In this document: piece after piece, positions 1 through 9,075 of the stretch
How positions within the stretch are numbered: position 1 is the first letter of the stretch
How the letters are laid out: each line of letters opens with the position of its first letter
NCBI RefSeq assembly: GCF_012910715.1
Contig: NZ_JABBHF010000015.1
Span: 36,001 to 100,000, forward strand
Direction of reading: 5' to 3'
Source of the DNA: Flavivirga algicola
GTDB taxonomy: Bacteria; Bacteroidota; Bacteroidia; Flavobacteriales; Flavobacteriaceae
Length of the DNA: 64,000 nucleotides
Program-made: the position numbers and the translations under genes
Notes under the pieces: generated by a model
Databases searched by the model: none
Told to the model about the DNA's origin: nothing
The model's input: only the letters and a program-made list of their open reading frames with translations

Positions 1-1217
1 TTGATGCTGTGAGTGGTGTTACAAGAGATCGTCATTATGGGAAGAGTGATTGGAACGGCAAAGAGTTTTCTCTTATCGATACTGGAGGTTATGTGTTGGG
101 TAGTGACGATGTTTTTGAAGCTGAAATTGATAAACAGGTTGAATTGGCCATTGATGAGGCAGATGCTATTATTTTTATGGTAGATGTTGAGAATGGTGTT
201 ACAGGTATGGATGAAGATGTTGCCAATTTACTTCGAAAGGTAAGTAAACCTGTATTTTTGGTCGTTAATAAAGTTGATAATGCTAAACGTTCTGAAGATG
301 CTGTTGAGTTCTACTCATTGGGATTGGGCGAATATTATAGCATTGCAAGTATTAACGGAAGTGGTACGGGCGAGTTATTAGATGCTTTAGTAGAAGCACT
401 GCCCGAAAAGGAAGAAATCGAGGAGGAGGAGTTGCCACGCTTTGCTGTGGTTGGTCGACCCAATGCGGGGAAATCATCATTTATCAATGCATTGATTGGA
501 GAAGATCGATATATAGTAACCGACATTGCAGGTACAACAAGAGATGCTATTGATACCAAATATAACCGTTTTGGCTTTGAGTTTAATTTAGTCGATACCG
601 CAGGGATACGTAGAAAATCTAAGGTGAAGGAAGACTTAGAGTTTTATTCGGTTATGCGCAGTGTCAGAGCAATTGAGCATGCAGATGTGTGTCTTTTGGT
701 TTTAGATGCCACGCGAGGTTTTGATGGCCAGGTTCAAAATATATTTTGGCTGGCAGAACGAAACCGAAAAGGTATTGTTATTTTGGTCAATAAGTGGGAC
801 TTGGTAGAGAAAGACCATAAATCGATGAAGGCATACGAAAAGGTTATTAGAAAGCAAATAGAGCCTTTTACAGATGTTCCCATCATATTTATTTCGGCTT
901 TATCGAAACAACGTATTTTTAAAGCAATTGAAACAGCTGTTGAGGTTTATAAAAACCGTTCTAAAAAAATAAAAACAAGTCAGCTTAATGATGTCCTGTT
1001 ACCCATCATCGAAAACTACCCGCCACCAGCTTTCAAGGGAAAATTTGTAAAGATTAAATACATTATGCAGTTGCCAACGCCGCAACCGCAGTTTGCTTTT
1101 TTCTGTAATTTACCACAATATATAAAAGATCCCTACAAACGTTTTTTGGAAAATAAACTTCGTGAACACTTTGACTTTACTGGGGTTCCCGTGAGTGTTT
1201 ATATGCGGAAGAAGTAG
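1..1217 (+). CDS. der: Ribosome-assembly GTPase Der (EngA), 5' end missing
   Basis: This is the tandem-GTPase protein Der, needed for 50S subunit maturation in the cytoplasm. The window cuts off the start; the reading frame is open from base 3, so the first P-loop and roughly the first 30 residues lie outside. Visible parts of G domain 1 are the GVTRD switch, DTGG and NKVD. G domain 2 is complete: [10 protein letters not shown]-loop, GTTRD, DTAG and NKWD. The C-terminal KH-like domain follows and ends in a basic tail (YMRKK). The apparent start at base 9 is an internal codon, not the true start. Identification is near certain from the duplicated G domains and KH tail; usual family length is about 435 residues. 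Confidence 0.97.
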   Translation, partial: DAVSGVTRDRHYGKSDWNGKEFSLIDTGGYVLGSDDVFEAEIDKQVELAIDEADAIIFMVDVENGVTGMDEDVANLLRKVSKPVFLVVNKVDNAKRSEDAVEFYSLGLGEYYSIASINGSGTGELLDALVEALPEKEEIEEEELPRFAVVGRPNAGKSSFINALIGEDRYIVTDIAGTTRDAIDTKYNRFGFEFNLVDTAGIRRKSKVKEDLEFYSVMRSVRAIEHADVCLLVLDATRGFDGQVQNIFWLAERNRKGIVILVNKWDLVEKDHKSMKAYEKVIRKQIEPFTDVPIIFISALSKQRIFKAIETAVEVYKNRSKKIKTSQLNDVLLPIIENYPPPAFKGKFVKIKYIMQLPTPQPQFAFFCNLPQYIKDPYKRFLENKLREHFDFTGVPVSVYMRKK

Positions 1218-1233
1218 TTTTTTTATTATTTTA

Positions 1234-1264
1234 TTTGGAGGTTCTAGATATAAATGTATATTTG
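1234..1264 (+). promoter_or_regulatory. Bacteroidete-type promoter of the GntR/ABC operon
   Basis: TTTG at 1234-1237 is followed, after exactly 19 nt, by TATATTTG at 1257-1264. This matches the Bacteroidota consensus TTTG-N19-TAnnTTTG at every defined position. Transcription would start near 1271, leaving a leader of about 28 nt before the ATG at 1299. It lies between the der stop codon and the ABC ATPase gene. Confidence 0.75.
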
Positions 1265-1298
1265 TGTCATAGTTAAATAGTACACTAATACATTAGAT

Positions 1299-2120
1299 AT
1301 GATTTCAACTCAAAACCTTACTTATGGTTATAGCAAAAAAGAACTTTTATTTAAAGATTTAAATTTTACTCAAAGCGCTGGAAGTATTATAGGGCTATTA
1401 GGGAAAAATGGTGCTGGAAAATCGACATTATTAAAGCTCATCTCTGGATTATTGTACGTAAAAGATGAGCAGATAAAAGTTAACGGATATATACCGCATA
1501 AAAGAGATCCTGATTTTTTAAGTGATATATTTTTTGTGAATGACACACCATTTTTACCGTCGTTAACAATAAAAACATATTTACAAATTTATGGTGCACT
1601 GTACAAAAGTTTTGATATTGAGAAGATGTATAAGATTTTATTGGAATTCGAGCTTCAGGAAGATCAAAACTTGAAAAAGCTATCTCATGGTCAGCAAAAA
1701 AAGTTCATAATAGCCTTTGCACTATCAACAAATTGTAAACTTTTAATGTTAGATGAACCTACGAACGGTCTTGATATCCCCTCTAAAAGCGTGTTTAGAA
1801 AAGTATTGGTCAACTCTGTGGAAGACGATCAATTGGTCATTATATCAACACATCAAGTCAAAGATGTTGAAACCCTTATTGATAAAATTATTGTAGTTGA
1901 AAACGGATCTATTGTTTTTAATGAAGATGTGTATCGTATTACTGAAAAATTACAGTTTAAAATATTGAATCATTTAGATGATATTTCTGGAATTATATAT
2001 TCCGAAAAATCGCCAATGGGTTATAAGGTTATTCTGCCTGTAAATAATGATGAAGAAACAGAAATGGACATAGAACTTATGTTTAACGCCATTTGTAACA
2101 AAACAGAAATTAATTTATAA
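1299..2120 (+). CDS. ABC transporter ATP-binding protein
   Basis: Cytoplasmic ATPase of an ABC exporter. Walker A is GKNGAGKST (residues about 35-43), the signature is LSHGQ (128-132), Walker B is LMLDEP (149-154), followed by the IISTHQ switch histidine. Length is 273 residues; the segment after about residue 215 is an extra C-terminal tail outside the core ATPase domain. The permease gene starts 3 nt after its stop codon, and a GntR regulator follows, the arrangement of Ytr/Ecs-like export systems. Substrate cannot be told from sequence; antibiotic or peptide export and membrane-stress roles are known for related GntR-controlled systems. The promoter at 1234-1264 probably serves the whole operon. 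Confidence 0.93.
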   Translation: MISTQNLTYGYSKKELLFKDLNFTQSAGSIIGLLGKNGAGKSTLLKLISGLLYVKDEQIKVNGYIPHKRDPDFLSDIFFVNDTPFLPSLTIKTYLQIYGALYKSFDIEKMYKILLEFELQEDQNLKKLSHGQQKKFIIAFALSTNCKLLMLDEPTNGLDIPSKSVFRKVLVNSVEDDQLVIISTHQVKDVETLIDKIIVVENGSIVFNEDVYRITEKLQFKILNHLDDISGIIYSEKSPMGYKVILPVNNDEETEMDIELMFNAICNKTEINL

Positions 2121-2123
2121 ATT

Positions 2124-2924
2124 ATGAATTTGCAAAAACACTTTCATGTTAAACGTTTTTACACATACTTAAAATTCGATTTAAGATTAAATGGGAAGAC
2201 CTATTTGTTTTATTTTACGGGTTTAATAATTTTCTTATTCATTTTAGCTTTTTTTACATTAGCTACCGCTAGTAATCGTGTAGATTTCAATGAGAGCTAT
2301 TATTCTCCTTTGGGTGTTTTTTTACAGTCGTTAACATGTGTTTTGGTGTCAGGGACCAGCTTTCCTGCTTTAAGGTCACACAGTAAGAGTATTAATTACC
2401 TTTTATTGCCTGCTTCAATTTTTGAAAAATTTTTGGTCCAATTTATTATAAGAATTTTAGTTTTTGTTTCATTGTTCTTGCCTTTGTATTGGCTTAGTTA
2501 TAAATGTGCTTATGGTATATACGATTTATTCTCCTGGGAAAATCCTCTTAAAATAGATTCTTTTCATTTATTAAGTCCTATCGATTGGCACAAAGATAAT
2601 ATTGATACGTTAGTGGCAGTATCCACTGTTATTGCATTAAGTGTTTTTGCGTTTACTGGTGCAGCTTACTTTAAAAAATATGCTTTATTTAAAAGTGTAT
2701 TTGTGTTTATGCTGGTTGCACTAGGTTATTTTTTGTTTATGGTATGCCTCTCCCATTTGTATTATTATCATAAGCCCAAAGAATTATTTGACATCAAATT
2801 AAGGTCCTATAATATGATCGAAAACATAAAAAGCTCTGATTTTTTTATTATTATACAGCTTATAGGAACAACATTGTTTTTAATCCCAATGTCATATTTT
2901 TACTTAAAAGAAAGAAAAGTTTAA
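2124..2924 (+). CDS. ABC transporter permease (six-helix membrane protein)
   Basis: Integral membrane partner of the preceding ATPase. It has about six hydrophobic segments: residues about 28-50, 65-80, 103-125, 170-185, 193-213 and 240-258. There is no strong sequence motif, and the role is inferred from the 3-nt spacing to the ATPase and 1-nt spacing to the GntR gene. The last helix is followed by a short basic tail (KERKV). Length of 266 residues is normal for a single-domain ABC-2-like permease. Substrate unknown. Confidence 0.8.
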   Translation: MNLQKHFHVKRFYTYLKFDLRLNGKTYLFYFTGLIIFLFILAFFTLATASNRVDFNESYYSPLGVFLQSLTCVLVSGTSFPALRSHSKSINYLLLPASIFEKFLVQFIIRILVFVSLFLPLYWLSYKCAYGIYDLFSWENPLKIDSFHLLSPIDWHKDNIDTLVAVSTVIALSVFAFTGAAYFKKYALFKSVFVFMLVALGYFLFMVCLSHLYYYHKPKELFDIKLRSYNMIENIKSSDFFIIIQLIGTTLFLIPMSYFYLKERKV

Positions 2925-2925
2925 T

Positions 2926-3291
2926 ATGGAATTTAAGTCTAATAGAGGTATTTTTTTACAGATTGCCGACAATCTCTGCAATCAGATTTTAGAGGGCAAA
3001 TTATGCCCAGAAGAAAGAGTGCCTTCAGTACGGGATTTGGCAGTTGAATTGGAGGTAAATAGAAATACCGTGATGAGGAGCTATGCTTATTTGCAGGATG
3101 AGGGTATTTTCGAAAATAAAAGAGGAGTAGGATTTTTTGTTGCTAAACATGCTATGGTAAAAATAAAAGAGAAAGAGAAAACAACTTTTTTTGAAAACGA
3201 ACTGCCTTTTTTACTTCAAAAAATAAAACTGCTCAAGCTAAACAGCAAAGATTTAAATCAAGTTATAAAAGAAATTAAAAATAATGACTAA
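2926..3291 (+). CDS. GntR-family regulator, YtrA type
   Basis: Small DNA-binding repressor. The winged helix-turn-helix covers residues about 10-78: PSVRDLAVELEVNRNTVMR is the typical GntR recognition region, followed by GIFENKRGVGFFV of the wing. Only about 40 residues remain after the wing, so there is no ligand domain of the FadR or HutC kind; this is the YtrA subfamily, which usually controls the ABC genes it is encoded with. Its ATG begins 1 nt after the permease stop, and its stop is followed directly by the next start. Autoregulation of the operon is likely, but I see no obvious palindrome at the promoter. Confidence 0.93.
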   Translation: MEFKSNRGIFLQIADNLCNQILEGKLCPEERVPSVRDLAVELEVNRNTVMRSYAYLQDEGIFENKRGVGFFVAKHAMVKIKEKEKTTFFENELPFLLQKIKLLKLNSKDLNQVIKEIKNND

Positions 3292-3963
3292 ATGAAAACA
3301 TCAAGATATATACAAATAGCGCTACTTATATTTGTTATGAGTACGACAGTAATTCTGTTTGCAAATGCTAAAGAATCTTTAAAAAAAAAGGATTCTTTTT
3401 ATCAATCAATGAAATTGGATAACTTTTCTGTAGTGGTTGCTGAAGAAAACTCCAATTTTTTGATAGGATCGAATAGTGCGAATACTGTTTTGGGGGTTAG
3501 TGCTCCTGGAAGACCCTATAAATTCAATGAAATTAGAATAAGTAATGATACTTTATTTATTAAGGAAGTAAAAAAATCTACTGATAAATTAATAATATAT
3601 GGTAATTCAATCAAAAAGATCATTGGAAAGGCGAATTCTAATATCCATTTAAATCAGTTATTTAATGACAGTATTTTCTTTGAATTAAGTGCAAGTAAGT
3701 TGTCTGGAGTGTTTAAAGCTGATTCAATCAATACGGTAAGCATAATGGCAACTAATCATTCTGATATTCGTCTCAAATCGCTGGTTTATAAACTACCAGA
3801 AGATAAAAAAAGCGATACCAGATATAAATACCCAGAAAAACAACATGTGGAAAACTTAAAAGTATCTCTTAAGAATCATTCAAAAATATCAATGAGGATG
3901 AAAAAACCAAAACGCCTCATCGTTGAACTGGATAGTACCAGTAATTATGAAACTTCTAAATAG
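3292..3963 (+). CDS. Exported protein of unknown function in the ABC/GntR operon
   Basis: The ATG directly follows the GntR stop codon, so it is translationally coupled. An N-terminal hydrophobic stretch (residues about 8-26) acts as signal peptide or membrane anchor. The rest, about 195 residues, has short alternating strands with many Ser, Asn and Asp residues (for example NSNIHLNQL and NHSDIRLKSL), reminiscent of the DUF2807 'head GIN' beta-solenoid fold that occurs beside GntR/ABC genes in this phylum. I cannot confirm that family by eye. It may sense or decorate the envelope at the transporter, but no function is assigned. Confidence 0.75.
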   Translation: MKTSRYIQIALLIFVMSTTVILFANAKESLKKKDSFYQSMKLDNFSVVVAEENSNFLIGSNSANTVLGVSAPGRPYKFNEIRISNDTLFIKEVKKSTDKLIIYGNSIKKIIGKANSNIHLNQLFNDSIFFELSASKLSGVFKADSINTVSIMATNHSDIRLKSLVYKLPEDKKSDTRYKYPEKQHVENLKVSLKNHSKISMRMKKPKRLIVELDSTSNYETSK

Positions 3964-4115
3964 AATTTTAAAACTCAAATAATTAAGTTTTATGCATGAT
4001 TTAACATAAAGCTTATATGTTTTACAATTTAATTAAGAACCTTCATGCAGCTTATGCTTTACATTCGTTAATAACAAGAGATAATTAATAATTAATCAAT
4101 CAATTAACAATCAGT

Positions 4116-6689
4116 ATGAAAAAACACTCTTTCATCTATTTATTATTAATGCTTATATGCACTAACGTATTCGCACAAAAAATTATTGAAAACCCCGATT
4201 ACGGCAACAGTACTGTTTCGGGGGATGTAACTAAAATAGAAATATTAGAAGATGCTACTGTACTGCATTTTCACATTAAATACAGGCCAGGATATTGGAT
4301 TTCTATTCCTAAAAAGACATTCATAAAAAGTGTTGACTCTGAAGAAAAGCTCTTTGTTACAAAAGCCGAGGGAATTCCTTTGAACAAGCGCTATTTTATG
4401 CCAGAGTCAGGTGAAGTAGATTATAAATTATACTTTCCTAAATTAAATAAATCCATTAACGAAATTGATTTTGGAGAAGCTAACGATGGTGGTACTTGGT
4501 ATATCTATAATATCATTATTAATGAAGAGGAAGGAGGTATCCCTAAAGTGCTTAGAGGCAATTGGATGTTGACAGATGGAAGCAATCAATGGCACTATGG
4601 GTTTCATTCGAAAAAAGCCATTATAAATAAGAAGATCTGGAATTATAAGTCAGTAGAAAAGAAAGGAAAAAAAATCACTGTTGTTTTAGAAAATGGGAGT
4701 AATGTTAAAACAGTATACGCAAAACTTCTTAAAAACGGAAGAGTCGCGTTGGGTGAAGATTCAAAAAACTTACAAAATTATAGTTTAGAGAAAACAGATA
4801 ACCCCAATTATGAGCTAGCTAATAATATTGAATATAAAGAACCTATATTTAGTTTAGGTGAGACAACATATTCTGGTGCTATTAAAGGTTTCACAAGTCG
4901 TGCCGAACAGAAAACGGGAACCCTACATATTAATAATGCCTTTTTAGGGAACCAAGAATCGCATTTAATTAAAATAGCTGACGACGGCAGTTTTTCCATA
5001 AAGATTCCAATTACCCACCCACAGTCTGCTTTTGTAAGAATGTCTAATGGCGCCTATACGGTTTTTCTAGAGCCAGGAAGGGAAACCTTTCACTATATCC
5101 ATGGCAACAAATCATTTTTTATGGGCGAATGCGCACAATTGAATACAGATTTGCAAGCTTTAGAATTTATAAGATATTTTAATCATCAAAAAACAAGAAA
5201 AAACATAGGGGTTACCTCACCAGAGGATTATAAAAAAATATGCCTGGATGTAAGGGATAAGGAATTAAAAGCACTGGAAGAGTATGCTAAAGAACATTTT
5301 GTAAGCAAGAAGGCGTTGCAGATTAAAAAGTTACAAATAGAACTCTCTGCTTATCAAAATGTATTGGGATATGATATGTTTAGAGGAAGTTTAAAGCGGC
5401 AAAATGAAAAGGCAAAATCAGAAAAAAAGAAGAAGCCTTTTGAAAATTTTGAAGTTAATGAAGATTATTATGATTTCCTTCCAAAGGATATTATAAACAA
5501 TAAATTGGCTTTATTATCTAATGATTACTACTTTTTTGTAAACCGATTGATATATGCAGATATTTTTAAAGTAGATCAATCTTCGAGACTAATTTTGGCA
5601 GACATTACAGATTGGTTACAAAAAAATAATAAAGAGCTTAGTGTTGAAGAGTTGGAGATGGTTGAAATGAGTAAACAAATAGAGACACCAGAAATCATAA
5701 AGAAAGAACAGCTTTTTAGAAAAGCTCATGGCAAAGTTATGCAGGCTTTTTATAAAAAGTATCAAGAGGACATAAAAAATTATAGTCACTCTTTAAAAGA
5801 AAATACTCTTAAACCTAAACATAGGCATTTTCTTGTAAATATGGCTGAGTACTTAAAAGATAAAGGGAAAATATTGTCTGATGAAGAGAAGAAGATGGTA
5901 GAAGCTGCTAAAATAATGAAAACCAAAGAAGAACTTGAAAAAGAGCGTGTTTTTAATGAAATATATTGGGAAGTACGAAATCAATTTTATAAGAAACATC
6001 AAACTGATATTTCAACGATGAGTAGAGAAAAGCATTATGCCAAAAGAGATAAAAAAATAAAGGCATTTTTCGGTAAATCGGATGCATTTTTATATGATCT
6101 AATTCGCCTACAAAGGGCTGGTAAAAAACTGGAAGATTATCAAGTGTATTCAGATGATGAGTTGACACGTGTGCAGGGTGAATTAAAAGACCCATTTTTA
6201 GCAAACTATCTGGCTAAAGCTAACGAGCGAACAAAAGCAAGTATAGAAGAAAATAAAACGAAAGGTGGTTATACGGTAAATGAAGTCAACAAAACAGAAG
6301 GCGATGAGTTGTTTGACTCTATGGTGAAAAAGTTTAAGGGTAAAGTCGTTTATGTCGATTTTTGGGCAACCTGGTGTGGTCCATGCAAATCAGGCATTAG
6401 AAAAATTATACCGTTAAAAGAAGAAATGAAAAATGAAGATGTCGTGTTTTTGTATATAACCAATCAAACCTCTCCTGAAGGCACATGGAAAAATGCTATT
6501 GCAAATATAAAAGGGGAACATTATAGGGTATCTGCCGATGAATGGAATTACTTGTCCGATAAATTTAAAATATCAGGGATACCGCATTATACTTTGGTAA
6601 ATAAAAAAGGAGAAATAGTAAAACCTAAAATGGGGCATAACTCAAATGCAAGGTTAAAAACAATTTTAAAAGCTGAAATGGAGAAATAG
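4116..6689 (+). CDS. Exported TlpA-like thioredoxin-domain protein with internal duplication
   Basis: A signal peptide (residues 1-20, cleaved after VFA) sends this 857-residue protein to the periplasm. Residues about 25-480 form a variable N-terminal part including a DUF4369-like region near 255-340. A helical region follows with two tandem copies of a 62-residue unit (492-553 and 571-632, about 24 identical positions). The C-terminal thioredoxin domain has the redox motif WCGPCK (W753, C754, C757), and the cis-proline is in SGIPHYT. Family members act as thiol-disulfide oxidoreductases; the partner is unknown. It stands alone, with 150 bp of AT-rich leader before it. Charged Lys/Glu-rich composition in the repeat region suggests coiled helices. 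Confidence 0.88.
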   Translation: MKKHSFIYLLLMLICTNVFAQKIIENPDYGNSTVSGDVTKIEILEDATVLHFHIKYRPGYWISIPKKTFIKSVDSEEKLFVTKAEGIPLNKRYFMPESGEVDYKLYFPKLNKSINEIDFGEANDGGTWYIYNIIINEEEGGIPKVLRGNWMLTDGSNQWHYGFHSKKAIINKKIWNYKSVEKKGKKITVVLENGSNVKTVYAKLLKNGRVALGEDSKNLQNYSLEKTDNPNYELANNIEYKEPIFSLGETTYSGAIKGFTSRAEQKTGTLHINNAFLGNQESHLIKIADDGSFSIKIPITHPQSAFVRMSNGAYTVFLEPGRETFHYIHGNKSFFMGECAQLNTDLQALEFIRYFNHQKTRKNIGVTSPEDYKKICLDVRDKELKALEEYAKEHFVSKKALQIKKLQIELSAYQNVLGYDMFRGSLKRQNEKAKSEKKKKPFENFEVNEDYYDFLPKDIINNKLALLSNDYYFFVNRLIYADIFKVDQSSRLILADITDWLQKNNKELSVEELEMVEMSKQIETPEIIKKEQLFRKAHGKVMQAFYKKYQEDIKNYSHSLKENTLKPKHRHFLVNMAEYLKDKGKILSDEEKKMVEAAKIMKTKEELEKERVFNEIYWEVRNQFYKKHQTDISTMSREKHYAKRDKKIKAFFGKSDAFLYDLIRLQRAGKKLEDYQVYSDDELTRVQGELKDPFLANYLAKANERTKASIEENKTKGGYTVNEVNKTEGDELFDSMVKKFKGKVVYVDFWATWCGPCKSGIRKIIPLKEEMKNEDVVFLYITNQTSPEGTWKNAIANIKGEHYRVSADEWNYLSDKFKISGIPHYTLVNKKGEIVKPKMGHNSNARLKTILKAEMEK

Positions 6690-6769
6690 TTTGTAATTAA
6701 TAAGAGTTGTCCTAAAACTGACAGGTTTTAATAAAATTAAATCAAGTCAAAGGTTTTTTTATTGAGAAT

Positions 6770-7606
6770 TTACCAGCCACCAGAAGCTCCGCCACCACCG
6801 CCAGAACCTCCACCGAAGCCGCCTCCAAAACCACCTCCAGAAGACCAACCACCTCCAGAACTGCCGCCCCAACCGCTACTTGATCCACCTCCATAGTCCC
6901 CACGACCCATATTACTGAGTATGATGGCTTCTAAAATATCACTGCCTCTAGATCTGTTTCCTCTATTTCCTCCACCACCGCGTCTGTTTTTAGAAATAGA
7001 AATAAGAATGATGATAAAAATAAAAATGAAAACAAAAACAAGTCCAACCGGGAAGCCATTATCTGATGATTTTCGAGTTCCTTTATATTCATCTTTTAAA
7101 ACTTGAAAAATAGCATCCACACCACTATTTAACCCTCCATAGTAGTTGTTCTGTTTAAAAAAAGGTATAATGTCCCTTTCTATAATACGTTTTGATAATG
7201 CATCTGTTAAAAGGTGTTCAATACCATAACCAGTATTTATTCCAATTTTTCGATCATTTTTGGCCAACAAGATCAAAATTCCATTGTCTTCTTTTTCTTG
7301 TCCAATCCCCCATTTTTTCAACCATTGTGCCCCTAAGAAATTAATATATTCTCCTTCAGTAGAATTTATTATAGCTACTACGATTTGTGTTGAAGTAGTA
7401 TCCGCATATTTTTTTAGTTTAATCGCAAGATTTGTGCTATCAGTTTTTGAAAGTAACTTAGGGTTTGTATAATCGTACACAAAAGTTTGCTTCTTGTCAG
7501 AGGGCCTTTTAGGTATTTTATATTGCGCGGAAGATATTCCAAATGCAAAAAGAGAAAGGAACGAAAAAAGGATAATATTTTTTTGTTTTAAAAAAGTTGG
7601 TATCAT
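6770..7606 (-). CDS. TPM-domain membrane protein with glycine-rich tail (YgcG-like)
   Basis: The ATG at 7606 is chosen because it gives a clean signal peptide (MIPTFLKQ then a hydrophobic run ending FGISSAQ); the upstream ATG at 7648 would overlap the preceding gene. The TPM domain (PF04536) covers residues about 40-165 and includes NDRKIGINTGYGIE. A transmembrane helix (residues about 188-208) is followed by a cytoplasmic Gly/Ser-rich tail with RRGGGG and repeated GGG blocks. In plants TPM proteins help photosystem repair; in bacteria they accompany LemA and their role is unclear. It is the last gene of a LemA-TPM-TPM run, 10 nt after the previous stop. Confidence 0.9.
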   Translation of the reverse strand: MIPTFLKQKNIILFSFLSLFAFGISSAQYKIPKRPSDKKQTFVYDYTNPKLLSKTDSTNLAIKLKKYADTTSTQIVVAIINSTEGEYINFLGAQWLKKWGIGQEKEDNGILILLAKNDRKIGINTGYGIEHLLTDALSKRIIERDIIPFFKQNNYYGGLNSGVDAIFQVLKDEYKGTRKSSDNGFPVGLVFVFIFIFIIILISISKNRRGGGGNRGNRSRGSDILEAIILSNMGRGDYGGGSSSGWGGSSGGGWSSGGGFGGGFGGGSGGGGGASGGW

Positions 7607-7616
7607 AAGTTGAATT

Positions 7617-8054
7617 CTATCCTTTTGAAATTTCATTCGATAGCTCATTTGTGTCTAAATCTGAATAAGGAAAATGTTGTTTAAGTTGTTCACCAGATTT
7701 TAGTATGCCCTCAACTAATCCTTGTTTAAAGTTTCCTAATTTAAAATGATCTTGTATGATATCTTTTGTACTATTCCAAAAATCGACACTTACAATATCA
7801 TTAATACCTTTATCTCCATAAATAACGAAGGATTTGTCTTCAACAGCGACGTATATAAGGACGCCATTTTGAAGCTTTGTGTTATCCATTTTTAACATAT
7901 GGAATACTTCTAAAGCCCGATTGGATGGAGCGTTATTTGAGGTTTTCTCTATATGGACCCTTATTTCACCAGAAGTATTTAGTTCGGCTAATCTTATAGC
8001 CTCAACTATTTCTTGTTCTTCTTCGGGAGAAAGGAAGTCTTCAATTTTTGACAT
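7617..8054 (-). CDS. Small TPM-domain protein
   Basis: A 145-residue TPM-domain protein without a signal peptide. The domain begins with LSPEEEQEIVEAIRLAE and contains TSGEIRVHIE and FVIYGDKGINDIV, typical of the PF04536 fold. Its ATG overlaps the TAA of lemA in TAATG, so translation is coupled. The lack of an export signal, unlike the next gene, suggests a cytoplasmic location. It probably works with LemA and the larger TPM protein at the membrane; the biochemical activity is not known. Confidence 0.9.
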   Translation of the reverse strand: MSKIEDFLSPEEEQEIVEAIRLAELNTSGEIRVHIEKTSNNAPSNRALEVFHMLKMDNTKLQNGVLIYVAVEDKSFVIYGDKGINDIVSVDFWNSTKDIIQDHFKLGNFKQGLVEGILKSGEQLKQHFPYSDLDTNELSNEISKG

Positions 8055-8641
8055 TAAAACTCTACTTTAGGGGCATTCTCACTGCCATCGTCAGATTTAA
8101 ATAAAGGCATACCTTTAAACCCTCCTATACTCGCAATAAAGTTTGTAGGTATTTTTTGTATAATGATATTGTATTCTCCTGCTATTTCATTAAACCTATT
8201 CCGTTCAACATTAATTCTGTTTTCCGTACCTTCTAATTGTGATTGTAGTTCTGAAAAACTTTTATCAGCTTTCAAATCAGGATAACGTTCAACTGTCACT
8301 AATAATTTAGATAAAGCACTGCTTAAACCTTGTTGCGCTTGTTGAAATTGTGCTATTTTCTCGGGAGTCAAATTATCAACATTAATAGTGGTTTTGGTTG
8401 CTTCAGAACGTGCTTTAATAACTCCTTCCAAGGTTTCTTTTTCATGGGCTGCATAACCTTTTACGGTAGCCACTAAATTCGGGATTAAATCTGCTCTTCG
8501 CTGATATGAACTTTCAACATTAGCCCATTGAACTTTAGCTAAGCCTTCTTTTTCAATAAGCATATTGTTAACTCCTATTCCCCATTTAACTAACAGTAGA
8601 ATAAAAGCAATTATAATTATTAATGGTAGCCATTTCTTCAT
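8054..8641 (-). CDS. LemA family protein
   Basis: A 195-residue LemA protein: one N-terminal membrane helix (residues about 4-22), then a cytoplasmic or periplasmic helical bundle. Family hallmarks are ANVESSYQRRADLIPNLV, YAAHEKETLEGVI and RFNEIAGEYN, with the C-terminal FKSDDGSENAPKVEF. Function of the family is unresolved; it is almost always encoded with TPM proteins, as here. It is the first gene of the three-gene run, 104 bp after merR, a gap that could hold its own promoter. Confidence 0.95.
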   Translation of the reverse strand: MKKWLPLIIIIAFILLLVKWGIGVNNMLIEKEGLAKVQWANVESSYQRRADLIPNLVATVKGYAAHEKETLEGVIKARSEATKTTINVDNLTPEKIAQFQQAQQGLSSALSKLLVTVERYPDLKADKSFSELQSQLEGTENRINVERNRFNEIAGEYNIIIQKIPTNFIASIGGFKGMPLFKSDDGSENAPKVEF

Positions 8642-8745
8642 AATAGTATTATTTTAAAGATATTATTTCAATTGTTAATAGTAAGATACATAATTTTTAG
8701 AAACGTTACATTAGTAAGTGCGCTTTTATGTCCTAGTGTTTATGG

Positions 8746-9075
8746 TTAAAGATATTGCTTTATTTTAATAAGTTGATTTTTTACATTTTCTAATTTACTA
8801 ATAATCTCAAAATTAGAAAGCGTGTCCTTTTTGCCTTCTTTTAAATGAATTTTAGCACCTTCAAGGGTAAATCCACGTTCCTTAACAAGATGGTAAATTA
8901 ATTTAAGGTTTTTTATGTCTTCAGGGGTAAACTTGCGATTGCCTTTAGCATTCTTTTTAGGCTTTAGTATGTCAAATTCTTTTTCCCAAAAACGAATTAA
9001 AGAGGTGTTAACATCAAATGCTTTGGCAACCTCGCCAATACCGTAATATCGTTTTTCGGGCAGATCTATATGCAT
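8746..9075 (-). CDS. MerR-family transcriptional regulator
   Basis: A 109-residue MerR-like protein. The winged helix-turn-helix is at residues about 8-75: YYGIGEVAKAFDVNTSLIRF gives the helix-turn-helix and NRKFTPEDIKNLKLI the wing and next helix. The rest is a short coiled coil, with no cysteine cluster or drug-binding domain, so the inducer is not metal or drug by sequence. Its ATG overlaps the stop of the M23 peptidase gene (TAATG). The same gene order with an M23 peptidase is common in Flavobacteriaceae. Targets unknown. Confidence 0.92.
   Translation of the reverse strand: MHIDLPEKRYYGIGEVAKAFDVNTSLIRFWEKEFDILKPKKNAKGNRKFTPEDIKNLKLIYHLVKERGFTLEGAKIHLKEGKKDTLSNFEIISKLENVKNQLIKIKQYL

Noticed and set aside
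335..559. Minus-strand open frame in der
   Set aside because: Lies wholly in the well-conserved Der coding sequence, has low-complexity serine-rich content and no motif; a shadow frame.
7606..7648. Upstream start of the glycine-rich TPM protein
   Set aside because: It would overlap the preceding TPM gene and place a charged stretch before the signal peptide; the ATG at 7606 is better.
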